A DNA stretch of 56,577 nucleotides from an uncultured Flavobacteriaceae bacterium (GCA_947311635.1 CAMZLD010000048.1:1-56577), one strand, 5' to 3'; positions 10,099 to 22,675 are shown, counted from the stretch's first letter. A program made the numbers and translations. The notes: generated from the letters alone by a model not told the origin.

Positions 10099-11082
10099 TA
10101 ATAATCGCCACAAGGTGTCTTTTAGTTCTGTAAGGCCTTGTTGATTGATAGAAGAAATAAATAAACTCTTTATTCCTTTGGGGAGTTCTTTGCTTATTTC
10201 TGCCTCTAACTCATCATCTAACATATCAGATTTAGAAATGGCTAAAACACGATCTTTATCTAGTAATTCTGGGTTGTGTTTTTTTAGTTCATTTAGCAAA
10301 ATTTCATATTCTTTTTGAATATCATCACTATCTGCTGGCACCATAAATAGCAAGGTAGAATTACGTTCTATATGTCTTAAAAAACGATGTCCTAAGCCTT
10401 TTCCTTCAGCAGCTCCTTCTATAATACCGGGAATGTCTGCAATGACAAAACTTTTAAAATCTCTATATTGAACAATACCTAAATTTGGTTTTAATGTGGT
10501 AAAAGCATAATCTGCAATTTTTGGTTTTGCCGATGTTAAAACCGAAAGTAATGTTGATTTACCTGCATTGGGAAAACCTACCAAACCGACATCTGCTAAT
10601 AATTTTAATTCTAATTGAAACCAACCTTCTTTTCCGTCAACTCCGGGCTGAGCATAGCGTGGCGTTTGATTGGTTGAAGATTTAAAATGCCAGTTTCCTC
10701 TACCTCCCATGCCACCTTCTTGCAAAATAATTTCTTCGCCATCTTGTGTAAGCTCGTAGAGAATTTGTTCTGTTTCTGTGTCTCTTACAATAGTACCGAG
10801 CGGAACATCAATATAAGCATTTGCTCCATCTTTACCGGTGCTTCTACTCTTAGAACCATCGCCACCGCCTTCTGCTTTAAAATGTTTTTTAAAACGTAAA
10901 TGAAAAAGTGTCCAAAGATTTTTATTTGCACGCAAAATAACATGACCTCCATGACCTCCATCACCACCATCTGGGCCGCCTTTTGTGATGTATTTTTCAC
11001 GATGTAGATGTACAGATCCTTTTCCTCCTTTTCCAGAAGTTGCATGAATTTTAATATAATCTACAAAATTTCCTTCGGTCAT
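10090..11082 (-). CDS. obgE: GTPase ObgE/CgtA
   Basis: Obg Gly-rich fold [16 protein letters not shown]1 [36 protein letters not shown]. Confidence 0.97.
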   Translation of the reverse strand: MTEGNFVDYIKIHATSGKGGKGSVHLHREKYITKGGPDGGDGGHGGHVILRANKNLWTLFHLRFKKHFKAEGGGDGSKSRSTGKDGANAYIDVPLGTIVRDTETEQILYELTQDGEEIILQEGGMGGRGNWHFKSSTNQTPRYAQPGVDGKEGWFQLELKLLADVGLVGFPNAGKSTLLSVLTSAKPKIADYAFTTLKPNLGIVQYRDFKSFVIADIPGIIEGAAEGKGLGHRFLRHIERNSTLLFMVPADSDDIQKEYEILLNELKKHNPELLDKDRVLAISKSDMLDDELEAEISKELPKGIKSLFISSINQQGLTELKDTLWRLLNN

Positions 11083-11136
11083 GATTTTCTTGAATAATTT
11101 TTAAACATTCTAAATGAATGTAAAATTTGTTGGATA

Positions 11137-12249
11137 TTAAATACGATCTAATACTTGTTTTAAACGTACTGTAATTTCTGAAATAGTACCAACACCATCT
11201 ACTCCATAATATTTATCTTGTGACTCATAATAGTCTTTTAATACGGCAGTTTTGGTATTGTATTCATTAAAACGGTTACGTATTTTTGACTCATCTTGAT
11301 CATCTGGTCGTCCGCTGGTTTTACCACGTTCTAGTAAACGTTCTACTAATAAATCTTCTGGTACTTCTAGGGCTATCATGCCGTTTATACTTTCTCCTTT
11401 TGCTTCTAAAAAAGCATCGAGTGCTTTAGCTTGAGAGCTTGTTCTAGGAAAACCATCAAAAATAAAACCATTTGCATTTGAATGTCTGTTAACCTCATCT
11501 TGTAGCATTTTAATGGTGACTTCATCTGGCACTAAATTACCATCATCCATATAAGATTTAGCAAGTTTTCCTAATTCGGTTTGATTTTTAATATTGTAAC
11601 GAAACACATCTCCTGTAGAAATATGTATAAGGTTATAAGCTTGTTTTAATAAGGTAGCTTGTGTTCCTTTTCCTGCTCCTGGAGGACCAAATAATACGAT
11701 GTTTGTCATCTTTTTTGTTGTTAATTTATAGATACTTGGTAAATTTCTTCCGTAGTTATTATAGTCAAGCCCATAGCCTACTATAAATTGATCTGGTATT
11801 GAAATTCCTACATAATCAATATGCAATTCTTTTTTAAAAACATCTGGCTTAAAAAAGAGGGTTGCAATTTTTAAGGTTTTTACTTTTTTATCTTTAAAGA
11901 TATGGTAAATTTCTTGTAGAGTTGTACCAGTATCTATAATATCTTCTAAAATAACAACTGTTCTTCCTTCTAAATTTTCATTGATACCAACAAGTTGTTT
12001 AATTTTTCCTGTGGTTTGAATACCTTGATAAGACGCTAATTTTACAAAAGATACTTCGCAATCTGTTGGGTACTTTCTAATAAAATCGGCAACAAACATA
12101 AATGAACCGTTTAAAATACCAATAAATAAAGGCACTTCTCCTTTTAAATCGTTTGCTATCTCTAGAGCCATATTACTTACAGTACGCGTAATTTTTTCTT
12201 CAGAAAGAAAAGGCTCAAAATATAAGTCGTGTAATTTAATTTTACTCAT
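11137..12249 (-). CDS. adk: Fused hypoxanthine phosphoribosyltransferase - adenylate kinase
   Basis: N-terminal PRTase motif VVILEDIIDTGTTL; C-terminal MTNIVLFGPPGAGKGTQ and GFIFDGFPRTSSQA; one continuous ORF. Confidence 0.93.
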   Translation of the reverse strand: MSKIKLHDLYFEPFLSEEKITRTVSNMALEIANDLKGEVPLFIGILNGSFMFVADFIRKYPTDCEVSFVKLASYQGIQTTGKIKQLVGINENLEGRTVVILEDIIDTGTTLQEIYHIFKDKKVKTLKIATLFFKPDVFKKELHIDYVGISIPDQFIVGYGLDYNNYGRNLPSIYKLTTKKMTNIVLFGPPGAGKGTQATLLKQAYNLIHISTGDVFRYNIKNQTELGKLAKSYMDDGNLVPDEVTIKMLQDEVNRHSNANGFIFDGFPRTSSQAKALDAFLEAKGESINGMIALEVPEDLLVERLLERGKTSGRPDDQDESKIRNRFNEYNTKTAVLKDYYESQDKYYGVDGVGTISEITVRLKQVLDRI

Positions 12250-12264
12250 GATTGTTAAAAAAGC

Positions 12265-12319
12265 AAAACCGTTTTATCTAGCTACTGAAATAAAATTCAG
12301 TAATAAACAAAACGGTTTT
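12265..12319 (-). terminator. Nested hairpin terminator after secDF
   Basis: AAAACCGTTTT...AAAACGGTTTT enclosing ACTGAA...TTCAGT; minus-strand T run follows. Confidence 0.55.
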
Positions 12320-12340
12320 TCTATACGTATTTTTTTAATT

Positions 12341-15295
12341 TTATTTTTTATCTACTGCCTTTTTGGTAGTATCATACATGATTGGTGCTGCAATAAATAA
12401 TGATGAATAAGTACCTACAACAACTCCAATAATCAATGCAAACATAAAGCCTCTAATAGAGTCACCTCCAAATAAAAAGATGGCAGACAATACAACTAAC
12501 GTAGTTAATGAGGTGTTTATGGTTCTTCCTAAAGTACTGCTTAGTCCTTTATCTACAACTTTTTCGAAAGACCACGATTTATGCAAACCTGCATATTCTC
12601 TAATTCTATCAAAAATTACCACGGTATCATTTAATGAATAACCAACAACAGTTAAAATGGCTGCAATAAATGACTCTCCAATTTCCATATCGAATGGTAG
12701 TACTTTGTATAGTAATGAAAAGATTCCTAAGACCAATAGCACATCATGAAATACTGCTAAAACCGCACCTAAACTAAATTGCCATTTTCTAAAACGCAAT
12801 AATATGTATAAGAAAACTACCAATAAAGAACCAAATACTGCCCATTTTGCAGCAGTTTTAATATCATCTGCAATGGTTGGTTCTACTTTAATAGAACTCA
12901 TTAAACCTATGGCTTGATTGTCTGAACTTACTTTAAAATCGTCAATTGTTGTTCCGCTAGGTAAAAATTCTTTTACCCCATTAAACAACGCTTCTCTTAC
13001 TACATCATCTGCACCTTCTTCTTCAATTTTATATTTGGTTGTAATTTTTAATTGGTCTATACTTCCGTAGGTTTTAACAACGGGTGCATCACCAAATTGT
13101 GCTTTTAAACTTGTAGCAACTTCTGTAGAATTTACAGGGTTTTCAAACTTTACAATGTATGAACGTCCACCAACAAAGTCAACACCGTAATTTAAGCCGT
13201 TGGTAAACAAAGAAACTAAACCTCCTAAGATTAGCATTGCAGAAATAACGTATGCTATTTTACGTTTACGTAAAAATTCGTAGTTAATATTCTGGAACCA
13301 ACCTTTAGTAATATTTGTATTGAAAGTTAATGTTTTTCCTTTTTCTAAATACCAAGAAATCAACAAGCGTGTAATAAATACACCTGTAAACAATGACGTT
13401 ACAATACCAACCATTAAGGTATAAGCAAATCCTTTTACAGGTCCTGTACCGAAAATAAACAAAATAGCTCCTGTTAAAAATGTTGTAATATTAGCATCTA
13501 TAATTGCTGATAACGCACCTTTAAAACTAAAACCGTGTGCTACGGCTTCTTTTAATGATTTGCCTGCATTTAATTCTTCTTTGATACGTTCAAAAATAAT
13601 AACGTTGGCATCTACTGCCATACCAATGGTTAAGATAATACCTGCAATACCTGGCAAGGTTAATACGGCGCCAAATGCAGAAAGGATTCCGAAGATAAAC
13701 AAAATATTTAATGCCAAAGCTGCATCTGCAAATCCACCTGCTTTTCCGTAGTAAAATAGCATCCATAAAAATACTAATAGCAATGCAAACACAAATGAGC
13801 GCATACTACTATCAATAGCTTTTTGACCTAAAGAAGGCCCTACAACAGCATCTTGAATAATATGTGCTGGTGCTGGTAATTTACCTGCTTTTAATACGTT
13901 TGCTAAATCTTGTGCTTCTGTTACGGTCATTGAACCTCCAGAAATCGACGTTCTACCACCTGTAATTGCGCCGTTTACAGTTGGCGCAGAATGCACGTAG
14001 TTATCTAATACTACTGCAACGTGTTTACCTACGTTGGCTGCTGTTAAACGTGCCCAATCTTTAGTACCACGACTATTCATAGACATGCTTACTTCTGGCT
14101 TACCAAATTGACTAAACTCTTGCGAAGCTGTTGCAATGACATCTCCTTCTATTTCTGGTTTGTTTTGACGATTGCCTTTAATAGCATATAAATCTACTAC
14201 CTCACCACCATTTCTTGGTTGTGCATCCCACAGAAATTTTACATATTTAATTTCGTTTGGTATCAATGCCTTAATTGCTGGCATTTTTAAATACTTATTT
14301 ACTTTTGCTGTATCTGCTACTCTTGCCGTTGCAACTAATGATGTAATCTGATTTTGATTTTGTGCTACATTAGGTAATAATACTGAAAACAAGTTTTTTG
14401 TTGTAGCAGTTTTGATAGAATCATTTTCTGAACCTAATAAATCACCTAATTCATCTTCTTTTGTTTTTGTAGTGTCTGTTTCTGTAGTTGGTGTTTCTGC
14501 TTTTAATATGGCAGCTAACTTATCATTTGCTGCAAAAAAGAAATTTTGAACATCTGCGTTAGAATATGCTTCCCAAAATTGTAATTCTGCAGTACTTTGT
14601 AATAATTTTTTAACACGATCTATATCTTTAGCTCCTGGTAATTCAATTAAAATTCTACCAGACTTACCAATTCTTTGAATGCTAGGCTGTGTTACACCAA
14701 ACTTATCAATACGGCTACGTAAAACAACTAAAGCAGTATTTACAGAGTTTTCTACCTCTTCTGCTAAAATTGGTTTTACTTCTGCGTTGCTTAATTTAAA
14801 ATTAATTTTATCTCTTAGCGCTTTGTTACCAAAAATAGTTGGGTCACTTAACTTCACATCTCCACCTATTTTTTCAAATTCTTTGAAAAAAGAATTTAAA
14901 TAGGTGTCATCTGTATTTTTTTGTGCTTTGGTAGCTGCATCTAGTGCTTGTCTAAATTTTGTATTTTTAGAATTATTTGCTAAACCAACTAAAATATCTT
15001 TTACAGATACTTGCAATACAGCATTTATTCCTCCTTTTAAATCCAATCCAAGATTAATGGCTTTGTCTTTAATATCATTGTAGGTAAACTTGTTAAAAAC
15101 TACAGGTTTGTTCGCAATTGAATCTAAATATGCTCTTTCTAAAGAAATAACTTCTTTTGCGTCTTTTCCGTGTAATTTAGCATATTTACTTGCTTTCCCT
15201 TCTACTTTTTTTGTAAAATATGTAAATGATAATTGGTATACACTTATCAATCCTAAAAGGATAGCGAATAATTTAATAAGTCCTTTGTTTTGCAT
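12341..15295 (-). CDS. secDF: Fused protein translocase subunits SecD-SecF
   Basis: INLGLDLKGGINAVLQV (SecD) and GVDFVGGRSYIVKFE (SecF) in one 984-aa ORF. Confidence 0.97.
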   Translation of the reverse strand: MQNKGLIKLFAILLGLISVYQLSFTYFTKKVEGKASKYAKLHGKDAKEVISLERAYLDSIANKPVVFNKFTYNDIKDKAINLGLDLKGGINAVLQVSVKDILVGLANNSKNTKFRQALDAATKAQKNTDDTYLNSFFKEFEKIGGDVKLSDPTIFGNKALRDKINFKLSNAEVKPILAEEVENSVNTALVVLRSRIDKFGVTQPSIQRIGKSGRILIELPGAKDIDRVKKLLQSTAELQFWEAYSNADVQNFFFAANDKLAAILKAETPTTETDTTKTKEDELGDLLGSENDSIKTATTKNLFSVLLPNVAQNQNQITSLVATARVADTAKVNKYLKMPAIKALIPNEIKYVKFLWDAQPRNGGEVVDLYAIKGNRQNKPEIEGDVIATASQEFSQFGKPEVSMSMNSRGTKDWARLTAANVGKHVAVVLDNYVHSAPTVNGAITGGRTSISGGSMTVTEAQDLANVLKAGKLPAPAHIIQDAVVGPSLGQKAIDSSMRSFVFALLLVFLWMLFYYGKAGGFADAALALNILFIFGILSAFGAVLTLPGIAGIILTIGMAVDANVIIFERIKEELNAGKSLKEAVAHGFSFKGALSAIIDANITTFLTGAILFIFGTGPVKGFAYTLMVGIVTSLFTGVFITRLLISWYLEKGKTLTFNTNITKGWFQNINYEFLRKRKIAYVISAMLILGGLVSLFTNGLNYGVDFVGGRSYIVKFENPVNSTEVATSLKAQFGDAPVVKTYGSIDQLKITTKYKIEEEGADDVVREALFNGVKEFLPSGTTIDDFKVSSDNQAIGLMSSIKVEPTIADDIKTAAKWAVFGSLLVVFLYILLRFRKWQFSLGAVLAVFHDVLLVLGIFSLLYKVLPFDMEIGESFIAAILTVVGYSLNDTVVIFDRIREYAGLHKSWSFEKVVDKGLSSTLGRTINTSLTTLVVLSAIFLFGGDSIRGFMFALIIGVVVGTYSSLFIAAPIMYDTTKKAVDKK

Positions 15296-15462
15296 TCTTA
15301 TAAATATTTAATTCTCCTATTTTTAATAAACGTGCAAATATATAACTTCAAACCCTAATAGCCAATACTTTTCTTGTTTTTATATTTCGCTGTTTTAAGT
15401 TGCTTTTTTGAAAAAAAATTACGGCGTTATTTTATATCTTTACATTAAATAATAATTAAACT

Positions 15463-17139
15463 ATGGCACACTTATCAGATATTGAAATTGCACAAAGCAA
15501 TCCCATAAAACACATTAAACATATTGCGAAAAATTTAGAAATTGATGAAGATGATTTAGAGCTCTACGGAAAGTACAAAGCAAAGCTTCCGTTAAAATTA
15601 ATTAATGAAAAAGCAATTCATCAAAACAACCTCATCTTGGTGACTGCATTAACTCCCACACCTGCTGGAGAAGGTAAAACAACGGTTTCAATAGGTTTAA
15701 CAGAAGGTCTTAATAAAGTTGGTAAAAAAGCAACAGTTGTTTTAAGAGAACCTTCTTTAGGGCCTGTTTTCGGAATTAAAGGTGGTGCTGCTGGTGGTGG
15801 TTATTCGCAAGTAATCCCTATGGAAGATATCAACTTGCATTTTACGGGCGATTTTAATGCTGTAGAAAAAGCCAACAATCTTTTGGCTGCTTTAATTGAT
15901 AACAATTTACAGAGTAAAGTCAACAATTTAAATATTGATCCAAGAACAATTCTTTGGAAACGCGTCATTGACATGAACGATCGTGCGTTACGTGATATCA
16001 CCATTGGTTTGGGTGGAACGGCAAATGGCATACCAAGACAAGACAGTTTTAACATCACACCAGCTTCTGAAATCATGGCAATACTCTGCATGAGTAAAGA
16101 CAGAAACGATTTAAAAGAACGTTTAGGAGCTATTTTTATTGGTTTTACTTTTGATAAGAAACCCATTTTTGCCCGTGATTTAAAAGCAGAAAATGCGATG
16201 GCTATTTTATTAAAAGATGCTATCAAACCAAATTTAGTGCAAACCCTAGAGGGCAACCCTGCTATTATTCATGGCGGCCCATTTGCAAACATTGCACAAG
16301 GTACCAATACCATTATTGCAACTAAAATGGGCTTATCACTTTCTGAATACGTAGTAACAGAAGCCGGTTTTGGTGCCGACTTAGGTGCTGAAAAATTCTT
16401 AAATATAAAATGTGCTTATGCTGGTTTAAATCCTAAGGCAGTAGTTTTAGTTGCCACCATAAGAGCCTTACGTCATCATGGTGGCGCTATGAAAGAAGAA
16501 TACAATACGCCAAATCTTACTTTTGTAGCCAAAGGCTTTGAAAACCTAGAAAAGCACATAGAAAACATCAGAAAATTTAATATAGAACCCGTTGTTGCTA
16601 TCAATGCGTTTATAAGTGATAGTATAGAAGAAACCGAATTAGTACAAGAAAAATGTGCTGCTTTGGGTGTACAAGCAGTGGTTTCTAAGGGTTGGGAATT
16701 AGGTGGCGATGGCACAAAAGAATTAGCCAAAGCAGTTATTGACGTTGTAGAAAACAAAGCCACACAGTTTAAGCCATTGTACAACTGGAAATCGCCCATG
16801 AAAGAAAAGATTGAAACCATTGCACGTGAAATTTACGGGGCAGATGGAGTTGTTTTTGATAAAAAAGCCTTGTTAAATTTAAGAAGAATTGACCGTCTAG
16901 GCTTTAATGATTTTGCTGTGTGTATGGCAAAAACACAAAAATCTTTTTCTGATGATGATAAAAAAATTGGACGACCAACTGGTTTTAAAGTCACTGTTCG
17001 CGAAATTGAAATTGCTGCTGGCGCTCAATTTGTAATACCAATTTTAGGAAAAATGATGCGCATGCCGGGCTTACCTGCTAGACCAGCTAGCGAAGGAATG
17101 ACGATTGATAATAATGGCGTTATCTCTGGGTTATCTTAA
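15463..17139 (+). CDS. fhs: Formate--tetrahydrofolate ligase
   Basis: LTPTPAGEGKTTVSIGL, REPSLGPVFGIKGGAAGGGYSQV and C-terminal MMRMPGLPARPASEGM. Confidence 0.97.
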   Translation: MAHLSDIEIAQSNPIKHIKHIAKNLEIDEDDLELYGKYKAKLPLKLINEKAIHQNNLILVTALTPTPAGEGKTTVSIGLTEGLNKVGKKATVVLREPSLGPVFGIKGGAAGGGYSQVIPMEDINLHFTGDFNAVEKANNLLAALIDNNLQSKVNNLNIDPRTILWKRVIDMNDRALRDITIGLGGTANGIPRQDSFNITPASEIMAILCMSKDRNDLKERLGAIFIGFTFDKKPIFARDLKAENAMAILLKDAIKPNLVQTLEGNPAIIHGGPFANIAQGTNTIIATKMGLSLSEYVVTEAGFGADLGAEKFLNIKCAYAGLNPKAVVLVATIRALRHHGGAMKEEYNTPNLTFVAKGFENLEKHIENIRKFNIEPVVAINAFISDSIEETELVQEKCAALGVQAVVSKGWELGGDGTKELAKAVIDVVENKATQFKPLYNWKSPMKEKIETIAREIYGADGVVFDKKALLNLRRIDRLGFNDFAVCMAKTQKSFSDDDKKIGRPTGFKVTVREIEIAAGAQFVIPILGKMMRMPGLPARPASEGMTIDNNGVISGLS

Positions 17140-17159
17140 AACTAAGACATACTAAAATC

Positions 17160-17191
17160 AAAAAGGCTTCCAATTCTGGAAGCCTTTTTTT
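17160..17191 (+). terminator. Intrinsic terminator, copy 1 of an inverted pair
   Basis: AAAAAGGCTTCCAATTCTGGAAGCCTTTTTTT after fhs. Confidence 0.85.
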
Positions 17192-17597
17192 ATTTCTTTA
17201 AAAACAAATGCAATTTTAATAAAATAACAATAGAAAAAAAACCTAAAATCAAGCATGAAATTTGCCAAAAAATGGCTCTTAAACTTTGATAAAAACCTAT
17301 TTCAAGAAACTTACTTACAGCTATTCCAATAAAAATAGTCGATATGATTAATAAAACAATAATTAAATTTTTATTAATAAAAAGATTATTTTCTCTATTT
17401 GTACTTGAAATTAGTATTTTATTTTTTATTGACAACAAATTATTACTCAATAAAGCTAAAACAAGAAAAATATTTTTTAATTCATTAAAGAAAATGTTGT
17501 CATTATTATAGTTATTATAAAAAGACCACACATAAATAATAAGTAATAATAACAAAACTGTATTTAAAAAAGTAAAAAGTTTTTGTCTAAATTCCAT
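17190..17597 (-). CDS. Hypothetical small multi-pass membrane protein
   Basis: 135 aa, about four hydrophobic segments; no recognised family. Confidence 0.5.
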   Translation of the reverse strand: MEFRQKLFTFLNTVLLLLLIIYVWSFYNNYNNDNIFFNELKNIFLVLALLSNNLLSIKNKILISSTNRENNLFINKNLIIVLLIISTIFIGIAVSKFLEIGFYQSLRAIFWQISCLILGFFSIVILLKLHLFLKK

Positions 17598-17677
17598 TAT
17601 CTAAATATAAATTATTCTTACTAACCCTAAAAGTCAAAAAAGAAAATATTTTAAATTTAATAGGTTTTATTTTATCA

Positions 17678-17711
17678 CTAAAAAGGCTTCCAGAATTGGA
17701 AGCCTTTTTTT
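17678..17711 (-). terminator. Intrinsic terminator, copy 2, exact reverse complement of copy 1
   Basis: AAAAAGGCTTCCAGAATTGGAAGCCTTTTT at 17680-17709, 3' of the DUF4412-type gene. Confidence 0.85.
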
Positions 17712-17728
17712 ATACTTTTAAGAAATAA

Positions 17729-18388
17729 TTATTTCTTATCTTCTATTTCTTCATACCCTTCTGGTACAGACATATCAAACTTTGCATCTGCTACAGAGGT
17801 TTCTTCAATTTTTGTGACATCCATTTTAATTACCATTGGCATGCCCATTTGCTCCATCGCAATCTCCATACTTAAAGGGTAACCTTTTAACTTATCACCA
17901 AACATTGCACTATTTTGAGTTGGGGCATTAATCTTATCTGTTACAAACATGGTCATTTTAACTTCTTTATCATCTTTTTTAACGACAACATCATACCCTT
18001 TACAATTGTAACCTAAAATTGTTTTGCTTTCACTTTTATCAGTAATTGTTACATTTTTCAAATCCTCTTCAGAAACTTCAATGGGTTTAATTTTATATTT
18101 TTTACCCATCGTAGGATTATTCATCATTACCATTATTTTCTTTACATCATTATCTACAATAGTTGTGTTTTCACCTGTCATTGGGTTAGACATCTCAGAT
18201 CTAGATTTATTGCCTTTAAAATATACAGTAAGTGCCATATCACCCATCATAGAAAGTGAAGCGTTTACTTGTGGATTATCACTAAACATTGACATTTTCA
18301 TGGTGATTACACCTTCTTTAACATCTTTTTGAGCATTTACAGAAATACTCATCATTGTAATTACAAATAGTAAAAATATTTTTTTCAT
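17729..18388 (-). CDS. DUF4412-type exported protein
   Basis: Signal peptide; SKTILGYNCKGYDVVVKKDDKEVKMTMFVTD typical of the family. Confidence 0.7.
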   Translation of the reverse strand: MKKIFLLFVITMMSISVNAQKDVKEGVITMKMSMFSDNPQVNASLSMMGDMALTVYFKGNKSRSEMSNPMTGENTTIVDNDVKKIMVMMNNPTMGKKYKIKPIEVSEEDLKNVTITDKSESKTILGYNCKGYDVVVKKDDKEVKMTMFVTDKINAPTQNSAMFGDKLKGYPLSMEIAMEQMGMPMVIKMDVTKIEETSVADAKFDMSVPEGYEEIEDKK

Positions 18389-18469
18389 CTTTTAAATTTT
18401 GTTTAATTTTTGGCTAATATAGCGTTTTATTACCACTCAAAAACATTGCCAAGATTGTTTTAGTTCCTA

Positions 18470-18515
18470 TTTAAACTTAAAAAAGACCACAAAAGCGGTC
18501 TTTTTTAAGTTTAAA
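18470..18515. terminator. Long perfect-stem terminator (19 bp stem, 8-nt loop)
   Basis: TTTAAACTTAAAAAAGACC-ACAAAAGC-GGTCTTTTTTAAGTTTAAA. Confidence 0.8.
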
Positions 18516-18522
18516 TCTTGAT

Positions 18523-19449
18523 TTATAAATCTAGCAAGCCATTTGTTTTTTTAACAGCAGCTGCACTTTCTTGCATTTTATCTTTTTCTGCTTGTGTTAG
18601 TTGGATCTTTACAATTTTTTCAATGCCGTTTTTTCCTAAGATTACAGGTACACCTATAGAGATGTCTTGTAAATCATATTCTCCTTCTAATAAAGTAGAA
18701 ACAGGAAACATTTTTTGTGCATCACTTGCTATAGCATGAACCATTCCAGAGACAGCTGCTCCTGGTGCGTACCAAGCAGATGTACCTAATAATCCTGTTA
18801 GTGTTGCACCACCAACTTTAGTGTCTGCAGCAACTTTTTCGAGTCTTTCTTCTGAAAGAAATTCGGTTACATTTACAGAATTTCTTGTTGCAAGTCTTGT
18901 TAAAGGAATCATTCCTTTATCACTATGCCCGCCAATAACCATACCGTCAATATCAGATATTGGCGCTCCTAAAGCTTCTGCCAATCGGTATTTAAAACGT
19001 GCAGAGTCTAAGGCTCCGCCCATACCAATGATTCTATTTTTAGCAATTCCTAAGGTTTTATGAACCAAATATGCCATGGTATCCATAGGGTTACTTACTA
19101 TAATAAAAATGGTGTTTGGAGAGTGTTCTAATAAACTAGAAGAAACCATTTTAACAATACCTGCATTGATGCCGATTAATTCTTCTCTTGTCATACCTGG
19201 TTTTCTTGGTATTCCAGAAGTTATTACACAGACATCACTATTTGCTGTTTTACTATAATCATTGGTGACACCTGTTATTTTTGTGTCGAATTTCAACAAA
19301 GAGGCTGTTTGCATTAAATCCATTGCTTTTCCTTCTGCAAAGCCTTCTTTAATGTCAAGAATGACAACTTCCGAAGCAAAATTACGTATGGCAATGTATT
19401 CTGCACAACTAGCACCTACTGCTCCTGCTCCAACTACTGTTACTTTCAT
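18523..19449 (-). CDS. mdh: Malate dehydrogenase
   Basis: MKVTVVGAGAVGASCAEYIA; TSGIPRKPGMTREELIGINAGIV; GMGGALDSARFKYRLAEAL; GGHSDKGMIPL. Confidence 0.95.
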   Translation of the reverse strand: MKVTVVGAGAVGASCAEYIAIRNFASEVVILDIKEGFAEGKAMDLMQTASLLKFDTKITGVTNDYSKTANSDVCVITSGIPRKPGMTREELIGINAGIVKMVSSSLLEHSPNTIFIIVSNPMDTMAYLVHKTLGIAKNRIIGMGGALDSARFKYRLAEALGAPISDIDGMVIGGHSDKGMIPLTRLATRNSVNVTEFLSEERLEKVAADTKVGGATLTGLLGTSAWYAPGAAVSGMVHAIASDAQKMFPVSTLLEGEYDLQDISIGVPVILGKNGIEKIVKIQLTQAEKDKMQESAAAVKKTNGLLDL

Positions 19450-19470
19450 ATTATTTATTATTATTTAAAT

Positions 19471-20517
19471 TTATCTAAAACTAAATGCAATACCTGCATT
19501 TAACGTATTATAATCTTGTATTGAATAATCTGCAAAAATTTTAAACCAAGCAATATTTAGACGTGCGCCAAGTGTTGCTTTTAGACCTTTATCTAGTTTA
19601 TAATCTATATCTATAGGGTCTACAATATTTACCGAAGAACCTGTTGGAACGCCTAGATTATCTTGAATGGTATAGGTATAGGTTCCTTTTACTTGTGTAC
19701 TTGCGTCACCACCTACATAACCCAAACCTGCATAAAAGTTAATGATTTTTAAATTTGCATTCGCCACTAACTGTATGGTATATGCGTTGATTTTAATGGT
19801 TGTTTCTTGATTGACACCTATAGTATTATCTTGTGGTGTGTATTTGGTAGTGGAAATTGTATAAGCGCCCAGAATTGATAAATCTATTACTGGTTCTTTT
19901 TCTGAATCTATAAAATGCTGTAATAAGTCGTGCTGTAATCCTACACCCATTAAATTAAATTGCACATCACTTCCTCCAACATTTGGTACAAAGCGCACTT
20001 TTATGTCTGTTTTTGTTGGCAACCCTACACCTACTTGAACCATTGGTGATGGTACTGCTGCAATGGGCAATTGATCGCCTATTCCGTCTAAGGTTTCAAA
20101 TGAAGGTAAAAATTCATTCGGAATAATGGCGCCTCCTGAAGTTCTGTTTTTTACAACAATTCTATCTGTAGACGTTGGTCCCATAACTGTTGGCAAATTG
20201 TTTGAAGCCGCTCCACTTTGCAATTCTAAAAATTGATAATCTGTATTTTTGAATACAAATGTTTTATCTGTATCTGGAACAAAAGAAGCGGTTGCATTGA
20301 TAGTGATATCGAACCCTAAAACTTTATGTGTTTTTCCTGAATGATACCATCCGCTATTTAAATTATAAATAAGTCCTTTAAAAACAGGTTGCAGGTAATT
20401 TCCTAAATAAATAGAAGCGTCTTCTTTACCTGCTGCAATAATATTTTCAATGTCTTGAGCCTGTATTTGGGTGTAACCAAAAACGAAACCTACTAGGAGA
20501 AAAACTATTTTTTTCAT
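19471..20517 (-). CDS. DUF6588-like exported/outer-membrane beta-barrel protein
   Basis: Signal peptide; alternating beta pattern; C-terminal aromatic ending AFSFR. Confidence 0.6.
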   Translation of the reverse strand: MKKIVFLLVGFVFGYTQIQAQDIENIIAAGKEDASIYLGNYLQPVFKGLIYNLNSGWYHSGKTHKVLGFDITINATASFVPDTDKTFVFKNTDYQFLELQSGAASNNLPTVMGPTSTDRIVVKNRTSGGAIIPNEFLPSFETLDGIGDQLPIAAVPSPMVQVGVGLPTKTDIKVRFVPNVGGSDVQFNLMGVGLQHDLLQHFIDSEKEPVIDLSILGAYTISTTKYTPQDNTIGVNQETTIKINAYTIQLVANANLKIINFYAGLGYVGGDASTQVKGTYTYTIQDNLGVPTGSSVNIVDPIDIDYKLDKGLKATLGARLNIAWFKIFADYSIQDYNTLNAGIAFSFR

Positions 20518-20569
20518 AAAATTAAATTGTGGTGCATTAAAGCTTAGGTTTTAAGAAGTCTAACGAAAA

Positions 20570-22516
<1,947 letters not shown>

Positions 22517-22657
22517 CTAGTCTTTAATTTTGGTCTTTTTCAAAGCAAACAAATATAAGGATTTAGTCATCTTTTAACGTGTTTTTTTGAAAGAAAAACA
22601 ATTCAAGTTATTAACAATTTGTGTACAAATTTTATCATTAAAAGAGACTCTACATAC

Positions 22658-22675
22658 GTTAAAGTTCGTTAAAAC
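22658..22675 (+). promoter_or_regulatory. Direct repeat CGTTAAA-N3-CGTTAAA (10-bp period), candidate operator
   Basis: tacataCGTTAAAgttCGTTAAAactac, about 80 bp upstream of the next start codon. Confidence 0.3.

Noticed and set aside
15801-16820. Antisense ORFs of 151 and 114 aa within fhs
   Set aside because: Shadow ORFs of fhs.
18470-18515. Very long 19-bp hairpin considered as a regulatory RNA element
   Set aside because: Located just 3' of mdh with T-rich arm; an ordinary strong terminator is sufficient.
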